Source of the DNA: Geobacter sp. AOG1
GTDB lineage: Bacteria; Desulfobacterota; Desulfuromonadia; Geobacterales; Geobacteraceae
Direction: 5' to 3'
Assembly (NCBI RefSeq): GCF_019972315.1
Contig: NZ_BLIZ01000001.1
Location: forward strand, 2,453,515-2,517,514
DNA: 64,000 bases
Both the position numbers and the translations under genes were made by a program. Below are positions 34,726-43,405 of the stretch, one piece after another. Under the pieces are notes generated by a model. The model searched no databases. It had not been told where the DNA came from and saw only the letters and a program-made list of their open reading frames with translations. Within the stretch, counting starts at the first letter, position 1, and every line of letters begins with the position of its first letter.

Positions 34726-35895
34726 ATGAAACCGACAAATACTCTGGAAGAAACTGTGCAGGATATGCACAAAAAAGATAATCATATCCCCTATGAACTT
34801 CTTGATCAGGAATACGGTCTGTATGTCGAGGACTATTTCAACAAAACCCTCTGTCTGGAACGGAAACGGTCGGAACGGACCCATAAGCCTATTCTTCTCT
34901 TGTTGATCAACGTGGAACAAATTATTTCAGACGATGGGACGGACAAGAAAATACAAAATATTGTCAAGTCGCTTACCTCATCCATTCGAGAAGTTGATCT
35001 GTGTGGGTGGTATGAGCGTGGAACCGTCATTGGCGTCATGTTTACGGCTTTTAGCGGGGAATCAATCTGGGATACCATAGAAGCCATTGCAAACAAAATA
35101 AAAGCAAACCTTGCCCAAACCTTGTCCCCAGCAGTTCTCGCAAAATTGGAACTGATTTTTCATGTTTTCCCGGAGAAATTCGATAAACAGAAACCCAAGA
35201 ACTATCTCAATCCCACATTCTATCCCGATATGGCGAAGCTCGCCGACACGACCAGTATGGCATCCGTTATTAAACGGGGAATGGATATTTTGGGTAGTAT
35301 AGTCGGCCTCGTACTCTTTTCTCCCTTCTTTATTGCTATTCCACTCCTCATAAAAATCACGTCACCCGGACCGGTGCTGTTCCGTCAGGAGCGTGTCGGC
35401 CAGTTCGGTCGCAGGTTCACGTTCCTGAAGTTCAGGTCGATGCATATGAACAACGATGACAAGATACATCGCGAATTTCTCAAACAGCTAATCAGTGGCG
35501 ATATGAAAAATGCACCTGATGGGGGTGGCACGGCGCCTGTTTTCAAGATTACGAACGATCCCCGTATAACACCGCTGGGACGGTTCATCCGCAAGACGAG
35601 CATTGATGAGTTGCCCCAGTTTATCAACGTGCTTAGGGGGGAAATGTCACTGGTGGGACCGCGTCCACCAATCCCCTACGAGTTTGAGGATTACGACATC
35701 TGGCACCGGTATCGGCTGTTGAAGATGAAGCCGGGCATAACGGGGCTCTGGCAGGTAACGGGACGAAGTTCGACCACCTTCGACGCAATGGTAAGACTTG
35801 ACATTAACTACATCAGAAACTGGTCGCTCTGGCTGGATATCAAGATACTGTGCCTGACGCCGTTAGCGGTGTTCAAGTGCAGGGGGGCCTACTGA
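34726..35895 (+). CDS. Initiating sugar-phosphate transferase with GGDEF-like N-terminal domain
   Basis: A 389-residue protein. Residues of about 30-150 look like a degenerate GGDEF/cyclase fold (ERKRSERTHKPILLLLINVE, then REVDLCGWYERGTVIGVMF) with no GGDEF motif. The C-terminal 200 residues are a bacterial sugar transferase. They carry a membrane helix (GSIVGLVLFSPFFIAIPLL), PVLFRQERVG, FLKFRSMHMN, TSIDELPQFINVLRGEMSLVGPRPP (in part) and GITGLWQVTGRS. Such enzymes place the first sugar phosphate on undecaprenyl phosphate. ATG 34726 is preferred, with GGGGG six bases upstream; ATG 34711 would add five residues. Confidence 0.88.
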   Translation: MKPTNTLEETVQDMHKKDNHIPYELLDQEYGLYVEDYFNKTLCLERKRSERTHKPILLLLINVEQIISDDGTDKKIQNIVKSLTSSIREVDLCGWYERGTVIGVMFTAFSGESIWDTIEAIANKIKANLAQTLSPAVLAKLELIFHVFPEKFDKQKPKNYLNPTFYPDMAKLADTTSMASVIKRGMDILGSIVGLVLFSPFFIAIPLLIKITSPGPVLFRQERVGQFGRRFTFLKFRSMHMNNDDKIHREFLKQLISGDMKNAPDGGGTAPVFKITNDPRITPLGRFIRKTSIDELPQFINVLRGEMSLVGPRPPIPYEFEDYDIWHRYRLLKMKPGITGLWQVTGRSSTTFDAMVRLDINYIRNWSLWLDIKILCLTPLAVFKCRGAY

Positions 35896-35946
35896 ATCAA
35901 CCTGATGTTTTATAACACAATAGGATAGGGAAGAAGGAGGACTGAA

Positions 35947-36951
35947 ATGATAAACCTGGGTGTTATCGGATATGGCTACTGGGGACCAAACGTCGTCAGG
36001 AACTTCAACGGCATCCCCAATGCAGAAGTCGTTTCAATCTGCGATTACCAGCAAAATGCGCTGAAACGGGCGAAGAATATCTATCCAAAGACAAACATCA
36101 TCAGCGACTGTCGGGAGATACTCTTTTCGCCTCGCATTGACGCAGTGGCTATCGTCACGCCGGTTTCTACCCATTACGACATCGCCCGGCAGGCGCTGGA
36201 GAATGGCAAGCACATTTTTATCGAGAAACCGTTCACCTCGTCAGTGGAACAGGCTGAAAAGCTCATCGAACTGGCGGAAAAAAAGAATTTGAAGATCATG
36301 GTTGACCATACCTTTCTCTTTACCGGTGCGGTCAAGAAAATCAAGCAGCTCATCGATGACGGCACCATCGGCGATCTTTATTATTTCGATTCCACCCGGG
36401 TAAATCTAGGGTTATTTCAGAAGGATGTGAACGTGGTCTGGGACCTTGCTCCCCACGACCTCTCCATCATGGACCACCTCTTTCAAAAGAATGCTGTTGC
36501 GGTCGCTGCAACGGGAATGGCCCATTTTGATAACGATCTGGAAAATGTGGCATACATAACGGTCTATCTTTCCGGAAATCTCATAGCCCACATTAATGTG
36601 AACTGGCTATCGCCGGTCAAGATCCGGATGACCATGATTGGCGGTTGCAAAAAAATGGTGGTCTGGAATGACTTGGTTTCCGACGAAAAACTACGTGTTT
36701 ATGACCGAGGAGTGGAACCGGAAGACAAGGTGAGCGCCTATCCTTTGCGCGTGAACTACCGTTCCGGCGACATGTGGGCGCCCAAAGTGGAGCAGTCAGA
36801 GGCACTGAAGGAAGAGGCTGAATATTTCATCGACTGTATATCCAACGACAAGAAACCGTTCAATGACGGATATTCGGGGTTGCGCGTCATTAAGATGCTG
36901 GAAGCGACCGAGCGCTCTATCAAAAAGGGGGGCGAACTCGTCTATCTTTGA
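35947..36951 (+). CDS. Gfo/Idh/MocA oxidoreductase, WbpB/WlbA type
   Basis: A 334-residue NAD-dependent sugar oxidoreductase. The Rossmann start is GVIGYGYWGPNVVRNF, the catalytic-region lysine lies in FIEKPFTSS near residue 96, and WDLAPHDLSIMDHL lies near 162. In the WbpB pathway it oxidises C3 of UDP-GlcNAcA to a 3-keto sugar, the substrate for the aminotransferase. The next three genes are the matching acetyltransferase, aminotransferase and 6-dehydrogenase, which is strong context for UDP-GlcNAc(3NAc)A synthesis. A GAAGGAGG site precedes the ATG. Confidence 0.87.
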   Translation: MINLGVIGYGYWGPNVVRNFNGIPNAEVVSICDYQQNALKRAKNIYPKTNIISDCREILFSPRIDAVAIVTPVSTHYDIARQALENGKHIFIEKPFTSSVEQAEKLIELAEKKNLKIMVDHTFLFTGAVKKIKQLIDDGTIGDLYYFDSTRVNLGLFQKDVNVVWDLAPHDLSIMDHLFQKNAVAVAATGMAHFDNDLENVAYITVYLSGNLIAHINVNWLSPVKIRMTMIGGCKKMVVWNDLVSDEKLRVYDRGVEPEDKVSAYPLRVNYRSGDMWAPKVEQSEALKEEAEYFIDCISNDKKPFNDGYSGLRVIKMLEATERSIKKGGELVYL

Positions 36952-36988
36952 GCGCATTTAATTACAATCAAAATATCAGGAGGTGACC

Positions 36989-37462
36989 ATGGGAGAATAT
37001 ATCTGCATATCCGACGATGTGAAACTAGGGGCTAATGTCAAGCTCACCAAGTTCATCAATCTCTACGGCTGTACCATTGGCGACAACAGCAAGATCGGCG
37101 CGTTCGTGGAAATCCAGAAGAACGCGTTCATTGGCAAAAACTGCAAGATTTCAAGCCATACTTTCATATGCGAAGGGGTGACCATCGAAGACAACGTTTT
37201 TATTGGGCACAATGTCACGTTCATCAATGACCTCTACCCTCGGTCGACAACAGAGGGCGGCCAACTTCAAACCGAAGCGGACTGGGTGTGCGGAACTACC
37301 CTCATAAAAAAGGGGGCATCGGTCGGTTCAAGTTCTACCCTTCTGTGCGGGGTAACCATTGGTGAAAATGCCATCGTTGGGGCGGGGAGTGTGGTAACCA
37401 AGGATGTCCCCCCCAATACCGTCGTGGCAGGAAATCCTGCACGCATCCTGAAAAAACTGTAG
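36989..37462 (+). CDS. Hexapeptide N-acetyltransferase, WbpD/WlbB type
   Basis: A 157-residue left-handed beta-helix acetyltransferase with repeated hexapeptides (LGANVK, IGDNSK, IGKNCK, IEDNVF, IGENAI). It ends with the GNPARILKKL signature. The asparagine-rich NVTFINDLYPRS loop resembles WbpD/WlbB, which acetylates the 3-amino group of UDP-GlcNAc3NA with acetyl-CoA. ATG 36989 is selected because AGGAGG lies five bases upstream; a GTG at 36983 is inside that site. It stands directly between the WbpB- and WbpE-type genes. Confidence 0.88.
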   Translation: MGEYICISDDVKLGANVKLTKFINLYGCTIGDNSKIGAFVEIQKNAFIGKNCKISSHTFICEGVTIEDNVFIGHNVTFINDLYPRSTTEGGQLQTEADWVCGTTLIKKGASVGSSSTLLCGVTIGENAIVGAGSVVTKDVPPNTVVAGNPARILKKL

Positions 37463-37474
37463 GGAGGAAAAGCA

Positions 37475-38581
37475 ATGAAAGTTCCGTTTCTTGACTTGAA
37501 AGCTCAATACGATGCCATTGCAGATGAAATCGACGATGCCATACGACAGGTTATCGAACGTACTGCCTTTTCGGGAGGGCCCTTTGTGAGTGCTTTCGAG
37601 GAGCAGTTCGCCGCATTCTGCCAGTGCAAATATGCCATCGGCGTGGGAAGCGGCACTGAAGCTCTCTGGCTTGCCCTAGCCGCACTTGATGTGGGGCAGG
37701 GAGATGAGGTGATAACTGTTCCCAATTCGTTTATTGCTACTGCCGAAGCCATCAGTTTCTGCGGCGCCAAGCCGGTTTTTGTTGACGTAAACGGGGAAAG
37801 CCAGACCATGGACCCCGTCCTTCTCGAAGCTGCAATTACGGAACGCACCAAGGCGATCATCCCGGTCCACCTGTTTGGCCAGATGGCAGACATGGAGCCA
37901 ATCATGGAGATTGCCCGTCGGCATAATCTGTTCGTCATAGAAGATGCCTGTCAGGCGCACGGAGCAGAGTATAAAGGACGACCGGCCGGTTCTATCGGCG
38001 ATCTCGGCTGTTTCAGCTTTTATCCCGGCAAAAATCTCGGTGCGTACGGAGAAGCCGGCGGCGTTGTGACAAACAGTGGCGAACTGAACGACAAAATAAA
38101 GATGATTCGCGATCACGGACAGTCCACGAAATATCACCATGCCATGATTGGATGGAACGGACGGATGGACGGTATCCAGGGGGCAGTCCTGAGTGTGAAG
38201 CTCAAGTATCTTGCCGGCTGGAACGATGCACGCCGCAAAAATGCACATCTCTATACCAGCCTCTTGAGTACCATTGATGCTGTTACTCCTCCCCGGGAAA
38301 TGGATTATGCGCGGCATATCTACCATGTCTATGCGGTAAAGACCAGGAACCGTGATCCTCTCATGGCGGCACTGGCAGAACAGGGGATAAGCTGCGGCAT
38401 TCACTATCCGGTGCCGATACATCTGCAGAATGCCTATAAGTACATGGGAGCGGGGAAGGGGAGTTTTCCTGCAGCAGAGAAATGCGCGGAAGAAATCGTC
38501 TCGCTTCCCATGTTTCCTGAACTGACTGACGAGCAGATTCACTTTGTTGCCGAGGTAATACGGCGTTTTTGCTCAGTCTAG
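37475..38581 (+). CDS. DegT/DnrJ/EryC1 sugar aminotransferase, WbpE/WlbC type
   Basis: A 368-residue PLP aminotransferase. [15 protein letters not shown] opens the protein. [11 protein letters not shown] binds PLP phosphate near residue 53, and [14 protein letters not shown] carries the PLP-binding Asp near 157. The Schiff-base lysine is in [15 protein letters not shown] near 186. The C-terminus has [15 protein letters not shown]. It would transaminate the C3 ketone made by the WbpB-type protein, using glutamate. The gene starts 12 bases after the acetyltransferase stop, as part of a tight operon. Confidence 0.9.
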   Translation: MKVPFLDLKAQYDAIADEIDDAIRQVIERTAFSGGPFVSAFEEQFAAFCQCKYAIGVGSGTEALWLALAALDVGQGDEVITVPNSFIATAEAISFCGAKPVFVDVNGESQTMDPVLLEAAITERTKAIIPVHLFGQMADMEPIMEIARRHNLFVIEDACQAHGAEYKGRPAGSIGDLGCFSFYPGKNLGAYGEAGGVVTNSGELNDKIKMIRDHGQSTKYHHAMIGWNGRMDGIQGAVLSVKLKYLAGWNDARRKNAHLYTSLLSTIDAVTPPREMDYARHIYHVYAVKTRNRDPLMAALAEQGISCGIHYPVPIHLQNAYKYMGAGKGSFPAAEKCAEEIVSLPMFPELTDEQIHFVAEVIRRFCSV

Positions 38582-38640
38582 ACAGTTTGTGTTTCGATGC
38601 AGTGGACAGAGCAAACAACGTATGTCATGGAGCCAGGGAG

Positions 38641-39948
38641 ATGAAACAGCAGCTTATTTCACGGCTGGAAAACAGGACAGCAGTGGTCGGTATCATAGGT
38701 CTCGGGTATGTGGGGCTACCTCTAATGCTCGGATTTATAGAAGCAGGCTACAAAGTTCTCGGCTTCGATACTGACAAAAATAAAATTATAAAACTCGCTG
38801 CAGGCAAGAGTTATATCAAGCATATTCCGACAGAGCAGATTGCAATAGCTGTGAAAACCGGCATGTTCGACGGAACCGATGACTTCAGCCGAGCCGGAGA
38901 GGCCGATGCCTTGATCATCTGTGTGCCGACACCGCTTAACGGCCACCGTGAGCCTGACCTGAGTTTTGTCATCACCTCTGTTGAAACAATTTTACCCCAC
39001 ATCAGACCGGGCCAGGTGATAAGCCTTGAGAGCACTACCTACCCAGGAACCACAGATGAAGAGTTACTTCCGAGGCTCGAATCAAGTGGCCTTAAGGTCG
39101 GTAAAGACATTTTCCTGCTATTTTCTCCCGAACGTGAAGACCCAGGAAATGAGCGATACAGTACGCGGACTATCCCCAAGGTCTGCGGTGGCGTAACTTC
39201 CGCCTGTCTTGAGGTGGGAAAGGTGCTCTATGGTGCAGTCATTGACAGGGTAATTCCTGTATCCTGTACCAAAACTGCAGAGATGACAAAGCTTCTTGAA
39301 AATATCCACCGTGCGGTGAACATCGGGTTGGTCAACGAATTGAAAATGGTTTGTGACACGATGGGAATTGACATTCGTGAAGTAATTGATGCGGCAGCGA
39401 CGAAACCATTCGGCTTCACCCCCTATTATCCGGGCCCTGGCCTAGGGGGGCACTGTATTCCCATCGATCCGTTCTACCTCACCTGGAAAGCCCGCGAGTA
39501 CGGGCTTAATACCCGGTTTATCGAATTGGCAGGTGAGGTCAATACCGCTATGCCCGAGTGGGTTGCCGGTAAAATAGTGAATGCCCTCAACGATCGGGGA
39601 CAGGCCTTGAAAGGGGCGCGTATTCTTGTATTGGGAATCGCGTACAAGAAAAACGTGGACGATATGCGCGAGTCTCCAAGCGTAGTCTTGATGGAGAAAT
39701 TATTGAGTCGCGGCGCCGTGGTTCATTATTCAGATCCCCATGTGCCGGTTTTCCCCAAGATCCGCAGATGCTATTTCGACCTGACTAGTGTTGAGTTGAC
39801 CGTAGAAAACCTGAAGAGTTACGACTGCGTTTTAATCGCCACCAACCATGATGCATTTGACTATGATGCGATACATACCCATGCGTCGCTGATAGTGGAT
39901 ACCCGTGGGGTATATCAATTTAAAAGCGCGAAAGTTATTCGTGCGTAG
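38641..39948 (+). CDS. UDP-N-acetylglucosamine 6-dehydrogenase, WbpA type
   Basis: A 435-residue nucleotide-sugar dehydrogenase. It has a Rossmann motif [12 protein letters not shown] near residue 18, [15 protein letters not shown] near 100, and [10 protein letters not shown] near 132. The catalytic cysteine is in [16 protein letters not shown], and the C-terminal UDP-binding domain has [16 protein letters not shown]. It oxidises UDP-GlcNAc twice to UDP-GlcNAcA, the first step of the WbpA-B-E-D pathway. ATG 38641 begins the family-like region; an upstream TTG at 38569 would overlap the previous gene. WecC-type oxidation of UDP-ManNAc is the alternative. Confidence 0.87.
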   Translation: MKQQLISRLENRTAVVGIIGLGYVGLPLMLGFIEAGYKVLGFDTDKNKIIKLAAGKSYIKHIPTEQIAIAVKTGMFDGTDDFSRAGEADALIICVPTPLNGHREPDLSFVITSVETILPHIRPGQVISLESTTYPGTTDEELLPRLESSGLKVGKDIFLLFSPEREDPGNERYSTRTIPKVCGGVTSACLEVGKVLYGAVIDRVIPVSCTKTAEMTKLLENIHRAVNIGLVNELKMVCDTMGIDIREVIDAAATKPFGFTPYYPGPGLGGHCIPIDPFYLTWKAREYGLNTRFIELAGEVNTAMPEWVAGKIVNALNDRGQALKGARILVLGIAYKKNVDDMRESPSVVLMEKLLSRGAVVHYSDPHVPVFPKIRRCYFDLTSVELTVENLKSYDCVLIATNHDAFDYDAIHTHASLIVDTRGVYQFKSAKVIRA

Positions 39949-40073
39949 CAGTAGTTGAGACAAACTCCGTGGTAGTCAACTTTGTCGGTCGCGAAAGGCA
40001 GAATAACTCGTCGCGATACACTGCTCTGACGTATTGAAATTATAAACCAGGTCAACCTGTATCGTCATATGCC

Positions 40074-40988
40074 ATGAACAATTATCGAAATGACATTTAT
40101 TATTGTTTAAAGCCTTTCATACCGAGAAAGTTGCAGGTCTACGCTCGGAGATTGCTTATTCAATATCAACTAGTGAAATACAGGAACGTCTGGCCGATTG
40201 ATGAAAAGGGAGGAAAAGAGCCGGCAGGATGGAAGGGATGGCCTTATGGAAAGAAATTTGCCCTGGTTCTAACGCACGATGTAGATACCTCCGAAGGCCA
40301 AAGTAAATGTCTAGAACTTATGAAAATTGATGAAGATATGGGATTCCGCTCATCCTTCAACTTTGTTCCCCTTAGATACACGGTGTTGCCTGAAGTACTC
40401 AGTACTCTTCGGCAACGAGGATTTGAAGTGGGGGTCCACGGCCTGTATCATGACGGCTTGTATTATCTGTCCAAGGATACTTTTTTAAAGCGTGCTGCAA
40501 GAATAAATAGTTACCTCAAGGAATGGGGGGCGGTTGGCTACAGGGCTCCTTCCATGTATCACAAGCTTGATTGGTTTCATGAGCTTGAAATTGAATATGA
40601 TGCCTCTACGTTTGATACAGACCCATTTGAGCCCCATTCAGTTGGAGTAGGGACGATATTCCCATTTTTTGTGAAAGACCCTGTTGCCCCAAGGGGGTAC
40701 GTTGAATTGCCGTACACACTACCGCAGGATTTTTCACTTTTTATACTCATGCAAAAGAAAAATATTGAGATATGGAAACAAAAGCTAGAATGGGTGGCGA
40801 AACGAGGTGGGATGGCACTCATAAACACGCACCCTGATTACATGAATTTCTGCGGGAGTAAGTCGTTAGAGGTATACCCTGTACAGCTTTATGAGGAATT
40901 TCTCAAACATGTAAAAGACCGATATACTGGGCAATACTGGCACGCACTTCCAATGGATGTAGCACGATTCTGGAAAAATAACTATTAG
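40074..40988 (+). CDS. Polysaccharide deacetylase-like protein
   Basis: A 304-residue NodB-fold protein. The metal triad is visible: aspartates 69 and 71 in LTHDVDTSEG and the Hx3H pair His122 and His126 in GVHGLYHDG. GYRAPSMYHKLDWF matches motif 3, and ALINTHPDYMNF the final catalytic His motif. No signal peptide is apparent, so it may act in the cytosol on a lipid-linked or nucleotide sugar, removing an N- or O-acyl group. The ATG has no clear ribosome site. It directly precedes the carrier-protein cassette. Confidence 0.82.
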   Translation: MNNYRNDIYYCLKPFIPRKLQVYARRLLIQYQLVKYRNVWPIDEKGGKEPAGWKGWPYGKKFALVLTHDVDTSEGQSKCLELMKIDEDMGFRSSFNFVPLRYTVLPEVLSTLRQRGFEVGVHGLYHDGLYYLSKDTFLKRAARINSYLKEWGAVGYRAPSMYHKLDWFHELEIEYDASTFDTDPFEPHSVGVGTIFPFFVKDPVAPRGYVELPYTLPQDFSLFILMQKKNIEIWKQKLEWVAKRGGMALINTHPDYMNFCGSKSLEVYPVQLYEEFLKHVKDRYTGQYWHALPMDVARFWKNNY

Positions 40989-41050
40989 TGACCAGAATAG
41001 GGGTTTGGCGTTTATGTGAAATACATAAATAGTAAGCAAGGAGATACGCT

Positions 41051-41296
41051 GTGACAGACAAAGACACAATAAGGGAATTTATTTTTAATGAACTCGTGCG
41101 TGGTAAAGTGCAAGTAGTTTTCGGATTATCTGAAAACCTGCTTGAAGCCAATATTATTGATTCGCTCGGAATCATGAAGTTAGTACCATTTCTTGAACAT
41201 ACATTTTCAATTAAGATAAACGATGATGAAATCATTCCGGATAATTTCGAAACGATCGAGGCCATATCATCGTTTGTTCAACAGAAAATTGGCTGA
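41051..41296 (+). CDS. Stand-alone acyl/peptidyl carrier protein
   Basis: An 81-residue four-helix carrier. The phosphopantetheine serine is Ser38 in NIIDSLGIMKLVPFLE, with the expected Asp-Ser-Leu. The start is GTG 41051, with AAGGAGATA upstream. It is not the housekeeping AcpP, which has a DSLDTVELVM-type motif. The following genes encode an acyltransferase, a prolyl-carrier-dehydrogenase-like flavoenzyme and an adenylating enzyme. It therefore most likely carries an aminoacyl or acyl group for sugar modification. Confidence 0.9.
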   Translation: MTDKDTIREFIFNELVRGKVQVVFGLSENLLEANIIDSLGIMKLVPFLEHTFSIKINDDEIIPDNFETIEAISSFVQQKIG

Positions 41297-41373
41297 TCAG
41301 CGCTTTGTTATTTCGATAAGTAGGGGCGCTGTGGTTACTGTAGGAAACAAGCCTAAAGATAAAGAGTTAAGAT

Positions 41374-42267
41374 ATGCGAACCATTTTTCAGATTTTAGCA
41401 TTTTTCTTACCGGCACCGTTCAACGTCTGGCTGCACAGACTTGCCGGGGCTAAAATTGACCGGTATGTTTCTATCCATATGGCCGTATTGATACTTGCTA
41501 AGAATGTGGAGATTAAAAGGGACGCCAAAATAAAATTCGGGACAATGCTCAATGTCAGAACGTTCAAGCTTGGCAGAAAAAGCTCTATTGGTTTTTTTAC
41601 GTTGGCAAAAGGTGAATCGGATCTACTAATTGGTGACGCATGCATCATTGGTCCTAAATGTATGATCAACTGTTCCAGGCAGGTTGTTCTTGATTTCTAT
41701 TCCGGTGTTGGTCCCGGATCTTATTTGTATACGCATGGTTCCGGAATGCCGGTCACAGAAGGTTACCGCTCTACCTTTGCCCCCATACATATTAAGGAAA
41801 AGGTGTGGGTGAATATGCGCTGCACTATCGGACCCGGCGTGACAATCGAGAGGGGATCCATTATCTTGCCGGGCACAAATCTCATTGAAAGTGTCGCTGC
41901 CAAGAGAATGGTCGTAGGCGATCCGGCCAAACTGAGCAATTTTCCGGTTTTCCTCTGCCCACGTAAACCAGGTTTTCTTGAAAAACTGGCGAATGAGATT
42001 TTGGAGGAGTACGGGGGGTGGATGCGCGAGACCGAAGGGGTGAACTGTCACATAACGGATGGGATATTTAGAGCTAAGTATAGACATAGAGATGTATCAA
42101 TCTCAGTAGGTGGTAATGAGGATATTATTCTATGTACTTCCCCCGGTGAACGTCGTGAAGGCATGTATTTTAATTTGGCGGACCTCACGACCGATGAATC
42201 CAGACATCCGATTAAATTGAAAATCGAAGCGTTTATGAGGTTGCGTTACGGACTAATTTTCCTGTAG
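41374..42267 (+). CDS. Left-handed beta-helix acyltransferase with C-terminal extension
   Basis: A 297-residue protein. A short hydrophobic N-terminus (FQILAFFLPAPFNVWLHRLAGAKI) is followed by hexapeptide coils (IKFGTM, LGRKSS, IGDACI, IGPKCM, IGPGVT). The catalytic-type histidine is in YLYTHGSGMP near residue 124. The last 90 or so residues leave the helix pattern and form an extra domain I do not recognise (HRDVSISVGGNEDIILCTSP). LbH acyltransferases take acyl groups from CoA or a carrier protein. With a dedicated carrier gene immediately upstream, transfer from that carrier to a sugar amine or hydroxyl is the favoured role. Confidence 0.78.
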   Translation: MRTIFQILAFFLPAPFNVWLHRLAGAKIDRYVSIHMAVLILAKNVEIKRDAKIKFGTMLNVRTFKLGRKSSIGFFTLAKGESDLLIGDACIIGPKCMINCSRQVVLDFYSGVGPGSYLYTHGSGMPVTEGYRSTFAPIHIKEKVWVNMRCTIGPGVTIERGSIILPGTNLIESVAAKRMVVGDPAKLSNFPVFLCPRKPGFLEKLANEILEEYGGWMRETEGVNCHITDGIFRAKYRHRDVSISVGGNEDIILCTSPGERREGMYFNLADLTTDESRHPIKLKIEAFMRLRYGLIFL

Positions 42268-42341
42268 AGCCGCTTTCAGATGCTATTTGAACGATAAGCC
42301 AGAGGGTCTGCTACCCAAAACACTGAATATGGAGGTATGCA

Positions 42342-43325
42342 ATGCACTCGAAAGAAATTCCGATGGTTCCTAACCGAAAAGCTTCGATGCCGGTTGTGTA
42401 TGGAGATACCCCATCTTTTCTTGGCGTTGATGTTCTTGATCCCCGTTCATTTGAGAAAGGTTACGACGTCATTGTTGCAGGGGTGCCATGGGAAGGGACA
42501 ATAACTTGGGGGTCTTTTTCCGGTTGCGAGCATGCGCCACGTACGATTAGGCATGCTACTGCGCGCTACGGGGGGTTTCTTCCCGAATACGAGATTGATG
42601 TATTCGATTACCTCAAAATCGGAGATATGGGGGATACAACAGTTAATACATCCGATCCTGCCGAGACGATGAAAAACGTGTATGAAGTAATGAATGCAAT
42701 ATACAGGAATAACAGCATCCCCATTGTGTTGGGAGGGGATCACTCATTTACACAAGAGATTATTAGAGCCCTCAGTGCAAATAATGAGGGCAATATCGGC
42801 ATTATACATTTTGACTCCCATTTTGATAATAGCCCTAGTTTTGGAAACGATGAATTCCCCCGTTGCGGCCCTATTCACCGGATCGCGCAAATCGACAAAG
42901 TCCGGAATGAAAGCATAGTTCATATCGGCATAAGGGGGCCGAGGAACTCTCCATCACAACTTGAGTATGCAAGAAAAATAGGAGCTTCGGTCTTTACCAT
43001 CAGGGACATTAGAAAAGAGGGAATTGACAATGTTATAGAAAAGGCGATCACTATCGCCCGCACAAATACGAAACATATTTTTGTTTCGATCTGCAGCGAC
43101 TGCATCGATGCTGCGTTCAATCCCGGCGGCCCCGCAGATTTCAACGGCCTTTTCCCACATGAGCTGTTTTCGGCGTTGTACCGGCTTGGAGAAGAGGGAA
43201 TAGCGGGCCTTGACTATGTGGAAATCTATCCCAAGCAGGACCCGATGTCCTTTTCTTCACATCTCGCTTCTTGGGGGCTGATTCACGTATTGGCAGGAAT
43301 GGCGTCAAAGAAAAGGGCACAATAA
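42342..43325 (+). CDS. Divergent ureohydrolase (agmatinase/arginase family)
   Basis: A 327-residue ureohydrolase-fold protein. Mn ligands by motif: His134 (GGDHS), Asp158, His160 and Asp162 (DSHFD instead of DAHxD), and Asp253. The first Asp of the canonical SxDxD is replaced by Cys251 (VSICSDCIDAAFNPG). Glu294 (DYVEIYP) is kept. Family members hydrolyse guanidino or formimino groups to amine plus urea or formamide. The substituted metal site suggests altered metal or substrate use. The gene lies inside the carrier-protein cassette, with a GGAGG site, and its substrate is unknown; an amidine or guanidino acyl group or sugar is a guess. Confidence 0.8.
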   Translation: MHSKEIPMVPNRKASMPVVYGDTPSFLGVDVLDPRSFEKGYDVIVAGVPWEGTITWGSFSGCEHAPRTIRHATARYGGFLPEYEIDVFDYLKIGDMGDTTVNTSDPAETMKNVYEVMNAIYRNNSIPIVLGGDHSFTQEIIRALSANNEGNIGIIHFDSHFDNSPSFGNDEFPRCGPIHRIAQIDKVRNESIVHIGIRGPRNSPSQLEYARKIGASVFTIRDIRKEGIDNVIEKAITIARTNTKHIFVSICSDCIDAAFNPGGPADFNGLFPHELFSALYRLGEEGIAGLDYVEIYPKQDPMSFSSHLASWGLIHVLAGMASKKRAQ

Positions 43326-43405
43326 CCTCTTCTCTGAAGCATTCCGTAAATTTTTGAATCGGATAAGAATGCCGCATGATAATGAAAACGAAGGAAAGGC
43401 AGTAT

